A stretch of DNA of 64,000 nt, taken from NCBI GenBank assembly GCA_011799875.1, contig CM022302.1, positions 183,636,942 to 183,700,941 on the forward strand. The letters are read 5' to 3'. This DNA is from Thinopyrum elongatum. Lineage: Eukaryota > Streptophyta > Magnoliopsida > Poales > Poaceae. Shown here piece by piece: positions 34,634 through 47,300 of this stretch. Under the pieces are notes generated by a model. That model did no database searches. It was not told the DNA's origin and saw only the letters and a list, made by a program, of their open reading frames with translations. How positions within the stretch are numbered: position 1 is the first letter of the stretch; each line of letters starts with the position of its first letter. Position numbers and translations under genes: made by a program.

Positions 34634-36287
34634 AAAACTTTGGAAATTATATCTCCCCTCCATTTCCTATTTTCAAAATATTACAATTACTACATAAAGC
34701 CAAAATAGTGCTAAAAAGTTGTTTGGAAATTTTTGAAATAAATACTAAAATAAACTATATGAAATTTGAGAAATAACAGAAAAGGAATCGAATCATTTGG
34801 AGTTGTGGTTTAAAAACTAGAGCCAGTCAAAGTTAGGGTCAAATCTGGATTTAAATTAAAACAGAAAAAGAAAATGGTTCGGTAGGAAATACGCTTTCAA
34901 AAGGGGAAAACGTACTCTGTGGAATACGTCCCCACTTAAGACGAGCTGGCGCGGCACTGGGTCACATGATAGTGGGCCCGCCTGGCCCACTGGTCAGGTT
35001 TGACCGGTCCACGCGCACGCCTCATTCACCGGCAGAACAGAGGCGGAGCTCCGGCGATCGGCGCGCGCAAACGACGGCACCCCTCGGGGATCTGAGCACA
35101 TGGGTGTGCTCAGGAGGTCGAGGCGAACCCGTGGGTACCCTCCTTGGTCGCCGGAGTGGAAGGAGTCGCCGGCGGCGAGCTTCCCGGCGGACGGCAGCAT
35201 CGGGTGGGATGGGGCTTTCGCCTAGGGTGGCTCCTGAGCCAAATTGAGCATGGGGATGGATTCGTGGGTGTTCCAGGGAGCTAGTGGTGAATGGAGCTAG
35301 GAGAGGGAGGGCCGAGCGGCGTCGGAACCATCCGGACAGTGGCGGCGGCAGTAGTTGCCGGAATTGGGGAAGACGACCACTTTTGGCCGTTCTGCTGCTA
35401 CGGGAGGATCACAGAGGGAGAGAGAGAGGTGGTGATGGACTGAGCGAGCTCGAGGGTCCGTTTTATAGTGCAGGAGGGGCGGTTCCGTGGCTTCCCGAAG
35501 ATGAACACGGCGGCATCCGCAATTGATGGCAGAACACGGGCGGTGGCGAGGTAGGCGTGGTCGACGTGGTTAGGTACGGACGGTGGTTGCCGCAGTTACT
35601 CCCGAGAGGTGCTGGGTGGCTCGGGCGTGAGCCATGCATCGCGGGTGGAGACGTGGCCGTGTGGGACTCGTCGGGCAGCGCTCCTGGTCATCGTGGATGG
35701 CGGTGGACAGCGCTAGGGGCCAAGCGAGGGTGTCGGTGAGGCTCCAGGTGGTCGGGCTGATCCAGAGGAGGATCAGGTTGAGAGGGAGAGGCAGCAGAGC
35801 GGCGGCAGGAGCTTGGTGCTGACGCGTGCAAAACGCATGCTCTGGCCGTGCCCAGTGCACGCATGCTAGGTGTTCGTCAAATTGCTAGTGGCATCTACTG
35901 GGACCCAAACGAGTTACAAATTAACAGGATGGTGCTTCTGGGTATGAGAGGAGTGATGGACATGCTAGTTCGGCCGAATGAACATATGTCCAGTGTGGGT
36001 TAGAGAGTTGCGAATTTTTTTGTCATGACCATGAGGTGCTCGACAGAATGCTAGAGCTATCTAGGAACTTTTGGTGGCTATGAAAATCACCAGGATGATG
36101 CTTCATTGGATGGAGAGAAGTGTTGTAGGTTTTTTTTGGCAAAATGAGAAACTTGTTAGTGCAAATTTTACCAGAATTCAGTTCTGGACAGAAACTAGAG
36201 AGGAATGTTTGGTGGACTTGCAAGTTGAAATTGGAGCTGCCCTTCTGGACTTAAGGTACTAGTTGGAAGGACTACAAGATAGAAAAG
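34634..36287 (-). repeat. Long Gypsy LTR, minus orientation, inner part
   Basis: The reverse complement of this segment matches about 36780-38550 on the plus strand. Its own TATA-like CTATAAAA lies at 35468-35461 on the minus strand. The LTR's start lies at 40993-40512, displaced by the solo LTR that inserted into it. Its 3' part is missing beyond 34634. GC-rich frames here (for example around 35570-35860) are LTR leader sequence, not genes. Confidence 0.8.
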
Positions 36288-39200
36288 TGTAACACCCCAA
36301 AAATTCAACCATGATTTTATTAAGTAAAATTTGGCCAGAAAATAAAATTTTGAATATATCAAGTCCTTTATTATTTTTGGAGTATTTTCTGCCCTCTGTT
36401 TTTCAAAATTCTTCCCTCCATATAGAAATTTTTGGAAATAATACTGTGACTTTAGAAGTTTTCTTAAACCATTTCATTATTACTTTAACAACAGTAGGAA
36501 TTATTTTCTAAATAAATTTTTTCTCAAAACAATTCTTTAAATAGCATTTTCAATACCTTAAATGCTTCTGTTGCACTACAACCACTTTAATTAATTCCTT
36601 TAGAATTCCACAAAAATTATGGGAGGCCATGTGATGCCTATAAATCACTTTTATGCAAAAACCTAGCTTAGTCTTTTGAAAAATTTAAGTAAACCAACCT
36701 CTTTTCATTTCTGTCCATTTCCTAGGTTATAACTACAACCCCTATTTTCCTTGCTCCATAAATTCTGAGATTTTTCCCACTTATTGTCCTTCCAACCAAA
36801 CCCTTAAGTCCAAAATTTTAGCCCCATTTAATACATTCTAGTTCACCAAATATTCCTCTGAATTTTCTGTCCAGAAATGAATTTTATTAAAACTTGCACT
36901 TGCAAGTATCTCCTCTTGCCAAACTAACTCCACCACCCTCTCTAACATCTAAAGATACATCACTCTACGAATTTTCACATTCAACAAAACCTCCTAGGTC
37001 ACCTTTTCATATCATCAAACACCTTGCAGGCATGACCAAAATCTGGCAACATTCTAAACTACATTTGATACTTACTTCTCCTGCCCAACTAGCATGTCCC
37101 TCACCTCTCTCATGCCCATAAGCACCACCCTGATGAGTCTTAACTCATTTAGGTCTCTGTAGATGCCCGCGGCATTTTGTCGAGCACTTTGCGTGTGTGC
37201 TCCGGGCATGGCCAGAGCACCCACTCTGCACCCCGACGGCACCCGAGCCCTGCCGAGCCCTCTGCTGCTTCGCCTGCACGTGCACCTCCTCCTCCCCTTG
37301 CTCCGCAAGCCACCCGCATCCTGCCGACCCCCTTCCTCGTCCTCTAGCGCCGACCACCGCCGTCCTCATCCTCCTCAACCACTGCAGTAAAGATCGCCAC
37401 CGCAATCCACTTGGGGACGGCACCGACCAGGCCACCTGGTGCCTTCCGAGCTTATCCCCGAGCTGCCACCTCCTCACTGATCTTCACCGCTCACCACCGG
37501 CCTCGCAATGACCACAACCACCGCACTAATGGCCGCCGCCGCCGTGCTTTCTTCGGGAAGCCCCGGGCATGGCCACTCCGGCTATATAAGGCCCCCCCTT
37601 GAACTCGCCTTGCCACACCGCAGCACACCTCCCTCCTCCTGACCCCTTCAGCAACGTCCAGTAGACCACAAATGATCATCTCCCCCGTCTCCGGCAGCTT
37701 CTGCCGCCGCCGCATCCTCGATGGTTCCGGTGAAACCACAGCTTCCCCTCCTCCAATATCTTCACCAGAAGATTTATCTTGACCCCACGGATCCATCCCC
37801 CTCGTCAATTTCTCCGAGGGAACGCCGTCGGCAAAAGCCCCTTCTCACCTCGCCGGAGCTCCGCGGGATAGCTCGCCGCCGGTGACTCGGTGAACCTCGG
37901 GGGTCAAGATGTAGCTCTTTGGGTTCGCCTTGGTGAGAGGATCACGCCCGTGGGCTCAGCTCCCCAAACGGCACCCCCAATCGCCGGCGAGCCTCGCCGG
38001 AGCGTCGCCTCTGTTCGGCTAGAGGAGGACGCGCGCGAGGCGACTGGTCAAACCTGACCAGTGGGCCAGGAGGGCCCACTGTCAGTGACCCAGCGCCCCG
38101 CTGACTGGCGCGGCTGATCGAACGGGCCGGCCCAGTGGCGCCCTGCGGTTAAATCATGCTTAGGGCACTTCTCTGCTCTTATTCTTTTTCTTTTACAGTA
38201 GTATTCCATTAATTCCACAACAGCCAATCCAAATCAAAATTTAATTATTCAAATTCCTACATTCTTCTAAAATCATTATCTATTTATCTGGATTAGGTGA
38301 ACATTTTTCCTTAACTTATTTTCTGTTGTATCAATTAAATAGTCCTTTTAGTCATTTAATTCAACTTAGAAATTCCATAACTAATTCATATGAACTCCAA
38401 ATAAATTGAATCTTTTTCTGTTATTTTTAGTTTTTCATCTATTTTATTTTAGTATTTATTTCAAAATTTCCTAGACAACTTTTTAGTACTATTTTAGCTC
38501 TATATTGTAATTTAAATATTTTTGAAAATAGGAAATGGAGGGGAGATGAATTATTTTTTGGAGTGCACCCCACCCTTCTGCATGTTCAAGGCAAGCATCT
38601 TGAACACTTGATATGGTGAATTGCATAGTTGTTGTTTGCAAGAATAATTGCATCATGAATATGTTGAATTCAAATAAAACTGGCATATGGCTAATTTTGC
38701 ATGTGTGTAGTGTTGGCATGTTTCATCGTACCGTGCATCGTGTGTTGCCATGACTAACTTGCAGGAGCAGGCATAAGAGAAATACCATTACCGGCAGGAG
38801 GATGATCATGTTGGAGCGTGATCATGCCTTGTTTGTTGTGCATGTTGGAGCATGCAAGGGTTGTGGCCCTGTTGGTATTGCTGTTGAAGGAATACCTTGT
38901 TGTGCTAACCGTTGCAGGAAACTTAATGCCTCCTGAGTCGACCGTAGATCGAGTCTTGTTCCGGTAACCCCCATACTTGTTTCGTGCTGCCACAGGTTCC
39001 TGCCACAGGTAGGGTATGGTTCAGTAAGTTGATAACCCCTTTCCATGCACACACCGTACAGAGGGCCACGATGAGGGTTTCCAATGGCCATGGACTAAAT
39101 CCTGTCATCGGGTCAGGGGGCATGGGTGTTTCCGGTTGTGACCGAGAGGGAGTGTCCCCTTGGAATCCGCGCGTATTAATAGTGATCCCATGCAGGACGT

Positions 39201-40511
39201 TGGTCTCTCCGTCTTAGAGTTTTTCTTGAACGATGCTTTGGGTGATTCCTGGCATCCGGAAAGTTAATCTGGTGTGTGCTGGTCAGGTGTGTTTTCAACC
39301 GAAAGACCGTAATGGGAATTAGTCAGTGTCACGGTACTGACTAAAGAAATCCTTTACTTGTGGGTAAAGAGTACACCCTCTGCAGAGTTTAAACCTATTC
39401 GAATAGCCGTGTCCGTGGTTAAGGACTACAGTCTGGGTTGGTCAAGTGTCGGTCTTAGTGTCGGTCTCCGGAGGAAAATAATTAAATTGAGCCTGAATTA
39501 TTTTGCAGGATAAGTGTTGTCACCCTGATGCTACCATGAATATTTTATGCATGTTAAATATTATTATGGTTATGCATATTATTGAGGACTAATCCTTTTC
39601 TCTTATTTTGAATTTCCTGAGTGTCTCAGGGGCTGGCTAGACTACCCCGGGCACTCAATTTTATTTTCAAGACCTCTCGTGGCGTCTCTCGAGTTAACAG
39701 GCGGTTTATCCCGCCACTACTCTTGTGGACACCCGATTGGCATTTCTATTTAAGTCCGACCGTGGCGTCACTTGACACCCGACTGGCATTTCTTTTCAAG
39801 ACCTCTCGTGGCGTCGCCTGAGTTCTCAGATGGTCCTGTCTTGTCCGATTTCTCTTTTAGACACCCGTTTGGCATTTCTCTTCGAGACCTACCGTGGTGT
39901 CATTTTAGACATCCGACCGGCATTTCCATTATTTTATTTTCCTTTAACTTTCCTTGTTTATCACTAATATTTTTATATATCCAGTTATTTGCACATGCTA
40001 ATATGTTATCATGCCATGATTTAATTTCAGACAGCATGCCTTTAAGTCCATCATGAGCATACACATATAGTTGGTTCATCATGATCATATATTTTTTTTA
40101 TACGCTGCATTCGGTATATCATTTGTTCATGATGTTTGCGAGTACATTCAAACGTACTCACAGGCTTGTCCCTGGCTATTTACTTGGCCAGGTCAGGAGT
40201 TCTACGAGGACTACCTCAACGACGTCCGTGCGGAGCCTAGGATAGTAGCCACGCAGATAGGAATTATCCGGGTCAGCTGTTCCTGTGGGAATGGAGCCCC
40301 ATCAACATTGGAGAACCACGAGTCATTTCCGTCGTCCACCACCGGAATCCCCATTGTATCATTTGACCTTTATGGTCTTGTATCCAATTCTTGTAATTGC
40401 TTGGTAATCTGTAACAAGGACGTGTCCACCAGTAATAGTAATCCTGGGCTGGTGATGGCACGAGGGGTTAATTTCTGGGATATATTGTGTTCCCGAAATC
40501 TGGCCCCGACA
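36288..40511 (+). mobile_element. Solo LTR (4.2 kb) of the same Gypsy family, inverted relative to its host LTR
   Basis: Starts TGTAACACCCC and ends GGCCCCGACA, flanked by the target duplication AAAAG (36283-36287 and 40512-40516). No primer site, polypurine tract or internal region is found, so LTR-LTR recombination probably removed the rest. A TATA-like TATATAAG lies at 37583-37590. The first ~500 bp and the GC-rich leader match the older minus-strand LTR into which it inserted. Long frames such as the one at 40071-40649 lie inside the LTR and are not called. Confidence 0.85.
39650..39930. repeat. Minisatellite within the solo LTR
   Basis: Four or five degenerate copies of 'gacacccgactggcatttct' plus 'aagacctctcgtggcgtc' recur about every 45-90 bp. 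The older LTR copy lacks this section, so conservation could not be tested. Confidence 0.75.
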
Positions 40512-40993
40512 AAAAGTTTCAGAATAAACAGAGCTAGGAAAATTAGGGTTGTAGTTATAACTCAAGAACGGGACCAAAATAAAAATAGGATATTTCAGTC
40601 AAAATTTTCAAAGGACCTAGTTAGGTTTTTGCATAAAAGTGACATATAGGCATCACATGACCTCTCATAATTTTTGTGGGATTTTAAAACAATTATTTAA
40701 AATGATTGTAGTGCAACAGAAGTATTTCAAAGGTTGAAAATGCTATTAAAATAATTATTTGCGGCAAATTTTGTTCTGAAAATATTCCCTAATGTTATTT
40801 ATGATATAAATGAAATGATTTACAAAACAACCAAAGACCACAACATTCTACAAAATAATCTTCTATGGAGGGAGGAATTTTGTAAAACAGAAAAGGCTCT
40901 AAAATTAATAAATGACCTAGTATAATTCAAAATTTTATTTCTGGCGAAATTTTACTTAATAAAATTATGGTTGAATTTTTTGTGTGTGTTACA
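40512..40993 (-). repeat. Long Gypsy LTR, minus orientation, outer 5' end
   Basis: The minus strand from 40993 begins TGTAACACACACAAAA. It matches the first ~480 bp of the solo LTR on the other strand (36288-36770). Together with 34634-36287 it forms one LTR split by the solo LTR. Confidence 0.8.
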
Positions 40994-41726
40994 ATCATTG
41001 CCTTGGATATCGTCATAATTATTCGATCTTCTATCAATTGCCCAACAGTAATTTGTTTACCCACCGTGTGCTATTTTCTTGAGAGAAGCCACTAGTGAAA
41101 TCTACGGCCCCCGGGTCTATTCTTTATCATATTTGCTTTGAGACCTATTTTTATTCGCTTTTATTTTCAGATCTATTATTCCAAAAACGCAAAAATACCT
41201 TGCTGCACTTTTTTGTTACTTATTTTATTTTGCGTTTTATCGAGATCTATTTATCCAATCTACACAATTTTTATCCCGTCAACTTGACAATTTCTGGCGC
41301 CGTTACCCGTAGAGGGATTGACAACCCCTCATAAGCATCGAGTTGCAAGTATTTGTTCTTTGTGTGCAGGTACCATTTACATAGTGTTGCTTGGTTATCC
41401 TACTGGATTGATACCTTGGTTTCATAGATGATGGAAATACCTACCGTAGCTGTGCTGCATCATCACTTCCTCCTTGGGGAAATACCGACGTAGTTCAAGC
41501 GACATCAAAAGGAATTTCTGACGCCGTTGCCGGGGAGACATCATCAACATCTATCAGGTTCCTAATCACAAATCTCATCTCCTTGCAATTTACATTATTT
41601 GCCATTTGCCTCTCGTTTTCATCTCCCCCTCTTCACAAAAAAGTTGCCATTTTATTCGCCCTCTTTTTCGTTCGTCATTTTCTCGTCAGATCTGTTTTTG
41701 TTTGCAATCTTGTTTGCGTAGTCACG

Positions 41727-43795
41727 ATGACTCAAGAAAACACCAAGCTGTGTGATTTTTCCAAAACCAATAACAATGATTTTATTAGCACTCCGATTGC
41801 TCCTCCCGCCACTAGTGCAGAATCTTGTGATATTAATGCCGCTTTGTTGAACCTTGTTATGAAAAATTAGTTTGCCGGTACTCCTAATGAGGATGCCACG
41901 TCCCATCTAAACACATTCGTAGAATTATGCGATATGCAAAAGAAAAAAGATATGGACAATGATATTGTGAAGTTGAAATTATTTCCTTTCTCTTTGAGGG
42001 ATCGTGCAAAATTTTGGTTTTCTTCTTTGCCTCGCAATAGTATCGATTCTTGCGATAAGTGCAAAGATGTTTTTATTACTAAGTATTTTTCGCTCATGAA
42101 ATTATTTCCCTTAGAACTCAAATCATGAATTTTAAGCAACTTGAGCATGAACATGTTGCACAATCTTGGAAAAGAATGAAGTTGATGCTAAGAAATTGTC
42201 CTACTCATGGTTTATATCGTTGGATGATCATACACAAATTTTATGCGGGATTGAACTTTGTTTCTAGAAATCTTTTAGATTCCGCCGCGGGTGATACTTT
42301 TATGGAAATTACTTTGGGTGAAGCTACTAAATTGCTTGATAATATTATGGCAAATTATTCACAATGGCATACTGAAAGAGCGCCTACTAGTAAAAAAGTT
42401 AATTTGGTTGAAGAAATTAGTACTTTGAGTGAAAAAGTAGATGCTCTTATGAAATTGGTTTCTAATAAAATTGCTCCTATTGATCTTAATGATGTTCCTT
42501 CGTCTACTTTGATTGAGCAAAATAGTGATCCCGTAGATGTGAATTTTGTCTCGCGAAACAATTTTAATAACAATCCTTACAGAGGTAATTTTAATAATAG
42601 GCCTTTTTCTGGAAATTCCTCTAATAATTATGGTAATTCCTATGGTAATTCTTCTTACAATAATAATAAAAACACCTCTGATCTTGAGAATAATATTAAA
42701 GAATTTATCAATGCTCAAAAAGTTTTCAATACTACGATAGAAGAAAAGTTCAATAAGATTGATGATATGTTTAGGAGCATTGATGAATAAGAAAATCTCA
42801 AGTTGAAATTTTTTGTACCCAAGGTTGATGAATCAATTAAAGCTTTATATGTTTCTATGGATGAAAGTAAGAAAAGAACCGCTATGCTTAGAGCTAAAAG
42901 AGAATTTTTAGAAAGAGTGTTTTCTAGTGATTGATTTCATAAAAATGATGAAGATCTTAAAGTAATTGGTGTTTCTTCTATTGATTCCTTGTTTAGTAAA
43001 ATTAAAATTGATGATAAAGGGACTGAAGAAGAGTCAACTTTAGTTAGAAGGCGTCCCGATAATTTGGAGAGTGAAAATCTTGATGAAAAAATTGATAAAA
43101 GTGGATTTGGAGAGGTCAAAACTTTAACTAGTGATGTGCCCACTCTTTTGGATTACAAAGACTTTAATTATGATAATTGCTCTTTGATTGATTGTATTTA
43201 TTTGTTGCAATCCATCAAAAATTCACCCCATGCTTATGAACAAAATAAGGCTTTTACTAAACATATTGTTGATGGCATGATGAAAGCTTTGGAAGAAAAA
43301 TTGGAGTTAGAGATTTCAATTCCTAGAAAATTGCATTACGAATGGGAACCTACTATCAAAGTCAAGATTAAAAATTATGAGTGTTTTGCTTTATGTGATT
43401 TGGGTGCTAGTGTTTCAACAATTCCGAAATCTCTATGTGATGTGCTTGGTCTTACCGATATTGAAGAATGTTCTCTTAATTTGCACTTGGTGGATTCTAC
43501 TATTAAAAAGCCTTTGGGAAGAATTAATGATGTTCTTATTCTTGCAAATAGTAATTATGTGCCCATAGATTTTATTGTTCTTGATATTGATTGCAATCCA
43601 TCTTGTCCAATTATACTTGGTAGACCGTTTTTACGTACTATTGGTGTCGTGATTGATATGAAAGAAGGCAATATTAAATTTCAATTTACACTAAGAAAGG
43701 GTATGGAACACTTACCTAGAACAAGAATTAAGCCACCATATGAATCAATCATGAGGGCATCCGATGGATCTAAAACTAAAGATGACAATACTTGA
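41727..43795 (+). pseudogene. Athila-type gag-protease, multiply broken
   Basis: Starts at the ATG at 41727 (MTQENTKLC). The Gag part shows KLKLFPFSLRDRAKFWFSSL, EHEHVAQSWKRMK and HTERAP, followed by an Asn-rich stretch (about 42540-42680) where retroviral-type Gag usually carries its nucleic-acid-binding tail. The protease part has ALCDLGASVSTIPKSL and IILGRPFLRT, typical of Athila-lineage aspartic proteases. Breaks: TAG at 41868, a frameshift near 42090, TAA at 42788 and TGA at 42932; otherwise the frame is continuous to TGA at 43793. The unit ends after the protease, suggesting a non-autonomous architecture rather than simple truncation. Confidence 0.85.
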
Positions 43796-45539
43796 ATCTA
43801 TGCATTATGCCTAGCTAGGGGCATAAAACGATAACGCTTGTTGGGAGGCAACCCAATGAATAAAATTTATTTTTACCTTTTTCTTTCTATTCTTGAGTGT
43901 TTGCACAATTATGCCTCTGTTATGATTGTGTTTTTTATGTTTTAATTAGTGTTTGTGCCAAGTAAAGCATTTGGGATAGCTTTGGTGATAGTTGATTTGA
44001 TCCTGTTGGAAAACAGAAACTTTTGCGTCCAATAACAGAATTTTTAAAATTCACATAAGTGACAAAAAAATCTGAATTTTTTACACAAGATTGGTATAAA
44101 AATTTCCTCTGTTTTGCTAATTGTTCATAATTTTTGGAGTTACATAGGTATGATAACAATTCGCATCTTTACAGAATATTCTGTTTTTGACATATTCTGT
44201 TTCTTTACATTGTGTGCTTATTTTGATGAATCTATGGATTGTATCGGGGGGTATAAGCCATGGTAAAGTTAGAATACAGTAGATATAGTGCAATAACAAA
44301 ATTTGAATGGGTTTTCAATAGTACTTAAACTAAAGATTGGTTTTCTTATACTAACGGATCTCATGAAGGTTTTGTTAAGTTTTGTCTGATTGAAGTTTTC
44401 AAGTTTTGGGTGAGATCACGATGGATGAAGGAATAAGGAGTGAAAAGAGCCTAAGATTGGGGATGCCCCATGGCACCCCAAGTTAATATTCAAGGAGAAC
44501 CAAGCAACTAAGCTTGGGGATGCCCCAGAAGGCATCCCCTCTTTCTTCTAACGACCATCGGTATTTTACTTGGAGCTATATTTTTATTCGTCACATATCA
44601 TGAGTTTTGCTTGGAGCGTCTTGTATTATACTAGCAAAAGTGCCCGTGCGTTGCAACGGGAGAAAGAAATTATCACCCCTAGCACCCCCATCCCTGTTGC
44701 CTCTTCTTTTCTTTGTCATCATTGTCGGTCACGATGTCCACTACACGGCGAACGTTCCACCTAAACTTGGAACCAATAAAGAATTGCATCGCCTGCATGA
44801 ACATATAAGTGAATGGTCGCATTTGAGATCCCGGTCAAATCTGCATAATCTAATGCTTGCACCTTGTGTTTGTGTGATCCGGATTTTACATCGTAGTAGT
44901 TTAGTACCAGTCCGTGAAGGACACAAACAACCACCAAATTCAACTTTAGTTTAAAACGATCAACACCTTTTTTGTGGGATAACACGATCAGCACCAAAAA
45001 CAGTGGAGGTTGTGAGTTTGATTCCAGTCACGGTCAACTATTTTTGCCTCATCTCCTAAACGGGATGGTGGGTTTGATTTGTTGGGCCGGGTCGCACGGA
45101 CAGGTTGGGAGGGCATTGTTTTTTTTTATTGGTGGAATGTTACGCGGGCGAACGGGGTAGAGGCCAAGTGGCCCAGGATAGACGATCGGTAGAATAGCCT
45201 AGCTCAGTATGAAGAAACGCCATGGACATATGAAATGGGAGGACCAATAATATTATACCTCCATTTATATAAAAAATAGTACATATGCCCGTGGGTTACA
45301 ATGGTAGAAACAATTGACATAAATTTAGCGAGGACTGTATGCGCAAACATAACATTCAATGTGTTATAAATTTGGTGCAAGATTAGTAAGGATTATAAGT
45401 CATGCTGTCTGTTGCAACGAAATAAAAAAAATGGCGTGAATTTAGTGAGGATCATGTAGGAAAAGAATGGCACTTCATTTTTATTCGTAAGATATGAATG
45501 AGGGCCGCCTGCCATCAATTCCCGCACATCCTTCAAAAA

Positions 45540-45920
45540 ATCTGTAATTACCGTCTATTTACTTCCCCTCTCTTTCCTTTCTCCTTCCTTCTTTATTTCT
45601 CATGCAATTAGTGTCTATTTTATTTCTTTTTCTTTCCGTATATCATCCATGTGACGAATCCCATTTGTCGGCATGTTAATTACTCCTGTGATTAATATGG
45701 CACCCACAATAATTACCGTCTATTTCCTTCCTCACTCTTTCCTTTCTCCTTCCTTCTTAGTTCTCATGCAATGTCTATTTCCTTTCTTTCCGGCTCCACA
45801 TAATTGCCGTCTATTTCCTTCTTCTCTTTCCTTTTTTATTTCTCATGCAATGTCTATTTCCTTTCTTGCCGGCTCCACATAATTGCCGTCTATTTCCTTC
45901 CTCTCTCTCCTATTGCTCTG
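45540..45920. repeat. Pyrimidine-rich tandem repeat
   Basis: 'taattgccgtctatttcctt' followed by a CT-rich run and 'ttctcatgcaatgtctattt' recurs near 45546, 45710, 45801 and 45881. The last two units are about 80 bp apart. Chance frames across it are pyrimidine-repeat translations. Confidence 0.75.
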
Positions 45921-46226
45921 CCCCTCATTTGTTCCGTTAAGGACAAATCTTATTCATGCCATATTCTTTGCTTAATTTCCGAAGCAGCTCCTTGATGCTT
46001 GACAACCTAAGAACGTATATAAACTGGTAAAAGTTTATGTAAATAGCAAGGTGGGACTATTTAATAAGTAAACAAATATGAAAAACAGCCTCCAGCCTGC
46101 TCCCCTTGTCCATCCTGTGGGCCGCAGCAGTCGGCCCGGCCCAGCACACCCGTGCACTTTGCCTCGGCCCGTGTTCGCCTCATCTTCTATTCTTAAAAGG
46201 ACAGACGCCAACAATAGCACACTTAT

Positions 46227-46306
46227 GAGCCTAGCCAGAGTGGTCTGCTTTGTTGGCATACATCTGGTAGACCAGGGATCAAATCCCAGCGTCCACCTCT
46301 TTTTTT
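46227..46306 (+). ncRNA. tRNA-like / SINE-head-like segment with Pol III A and B boxes
   Basis: An A-box-like TAGCCAGAGTGG (46232-46243) and a B-box-like GGATCAAATCC (46276-46286) are 32 bp apart, the spacing found in tRNA genes. A run of eight T (46299-46306) follows and would stop RNA polymerase III. Acceptor-stem pairing is not convincing, so this is probably a tRNA-derived SINE fragment or a decayed tRNA, not a working tRNA gene. Confidence 0.45.
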
Positions 46307-46545
46307 CCCTGTTTTTTTTAATTCAAACACATTTAGAAAATCATGGTGAACCCGACAGAAACACTTCGTGCTTTATTAGTAGGTAAAGATGAGTCTTTGC
46401 TTGTTTTGCTTTTTAGTTTGTCACAAGTATCCTTGCTGGACACACCTATTTGAGAGAGCCAAAGTTATGCTCTGATTTGTTAGAATTACTCTATATGCTT
46501 CACTTAAATTTTTTGAGCTATGGAATTGCTCTAGTGCTTCACTTA

Positions 46546-47300
46546 CACTGGTACAGTGAGGTGCTATACAAACGGTTTTTAACCCCTTTCCGCGACGGCG
46601 TTTCGAACCGTCGCCAAGTGAGTGACTGCGATAGGGGGGTCCTTCCCACACGACCCAGAAACCATCAGGGATAGGCCCTCCTGGCACACACGCTCGGCAA
46701 AATAAGGTCATGTGCGATGGGCGAGCGATCAAATACAGTTATACGTACAATTGTGCTAAAAAATACAATTATACAGGCCAAATCATTTCTGGTTGTAAGT
46801 ACATCCCACACAGTCAGTTCCGGCTAAACATTTCCGTTCGTATGTACATTCCACACAGTCAATCCAAGGAATACATTTCCGTTAGTATGTACATCCCACA
46901 TTGTTAATCCAAGAAGTACATTTCCGTTCATATATACATCCCACACAGTCACTCGAAGGAAAACGTTTCTGTTCGCAGGTACATCACACACAATTTTCCC
47001 CATTAAATCGTTTGTGATGGCGTTGCCATTGCACATGATATTAACAATTTTATCGTTTGTGTTATTGAATGAATGACACACGGTGCATAGAAGAAACTGT
47101 GTGGCAAAGGCTATCCATCACACACACTTTTTATGTGGTAAATGTTTGCGCAAGGTGGCCTAACACAAACAGTTTTCAAGAGGATGTCGTATGTGATTGT
47201 TCATTATCCAACACGGTTTATTCCTAGAAACTGTGTGCGTTGCCTGAGGTCATCGCCCATGGTGTTTTCCCAATAACCGTTTGCAATAGAAAAACCCAAT
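46546..47300 (+). mobile_element. CACTA-type terminus with 45-bp subterminal repeats
   Basis: Starts CACTGGTACAGTGAGG, preceded by TTA, inside Athila sequence. It continues 'cgcgacggcgtttcgaaccg', a self-complementary stretch common in Triticeae CACTA ends. Subterminal units at exactly 45-bp spacing start at 46807, 46852, 46897, 46942 and 46987 ('cacacagtcaatccaagg', 'catttccgttcgtatgtac'). Further 'aaactgtgtg' and 'cgtttgcaatag' words reach 47290. The right end was not found in the window, so the element, if intact, would contain block B. Confidence 0.7.

Larger units (their letters stand above)
44629..46382. mobile_element. Unclassified TIR element inserted in the Athila-type element
   Basis: The left end 'tactagcaaaagtgcccgtg' and the reverse complement of the right end, 'tactaataaagcacg', form an imperfect inverted repeat. 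Athila 3' sequence continues on both sides (44500-44628 and 46386-46545), as judged against 59640-60600. The words 'gcccgtgcgttgcaacggg' are a common grass repeat that I cannot place in a superfamily. The interior has no transposase. It carries pyrimidine-rich repeats and a tRNA-like segment. Confidence 0.5.
40994..46545 (+). mobile_element. Truncated Athila-lineage Gypsy element (Fatima-like)
   Basis: From 40994 to about 41505 is the end of an LTR ('gcgacatca'). A degenerate tRNA-Asp-type primer site follows near 41517 (TGACGCCGTTGCCGGGG, with A for the usual second G). Then come a gag-protease frame (41727-43795) and a 3' untranslated part that includes the polypurine-like 'aagcttggggatgcccc' (about 44513). 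The element is interrupted at 44629-46382 by a TIR element and resumes to 46545, where a CACTA terminus cuts it. No reverse transcriptase or integrase is present. The family name is from memory of the LTR and 3' sequence. Confidence 0.7.

Noticed and set aside
34966..35860. Several GC-rich frames resembling Pro/Arg-rich proteins
   Set aside because: They lie in the leader part of a long Gypsy LTR, confirmed by inverted similarity with 36900-38050.
40071..40649. 192-codon frame near the solo LTR end
   Set aside because: It crosses the LTR border and target duplication at 40511-40516, so it cannot be an ancestral gene.
46807..47000. CRISPR-like array with regular 45-bp spacing
   Set aside because: Units are contiguous diverged repeats without unique spacers, beside a CACTA end in a plant genome.
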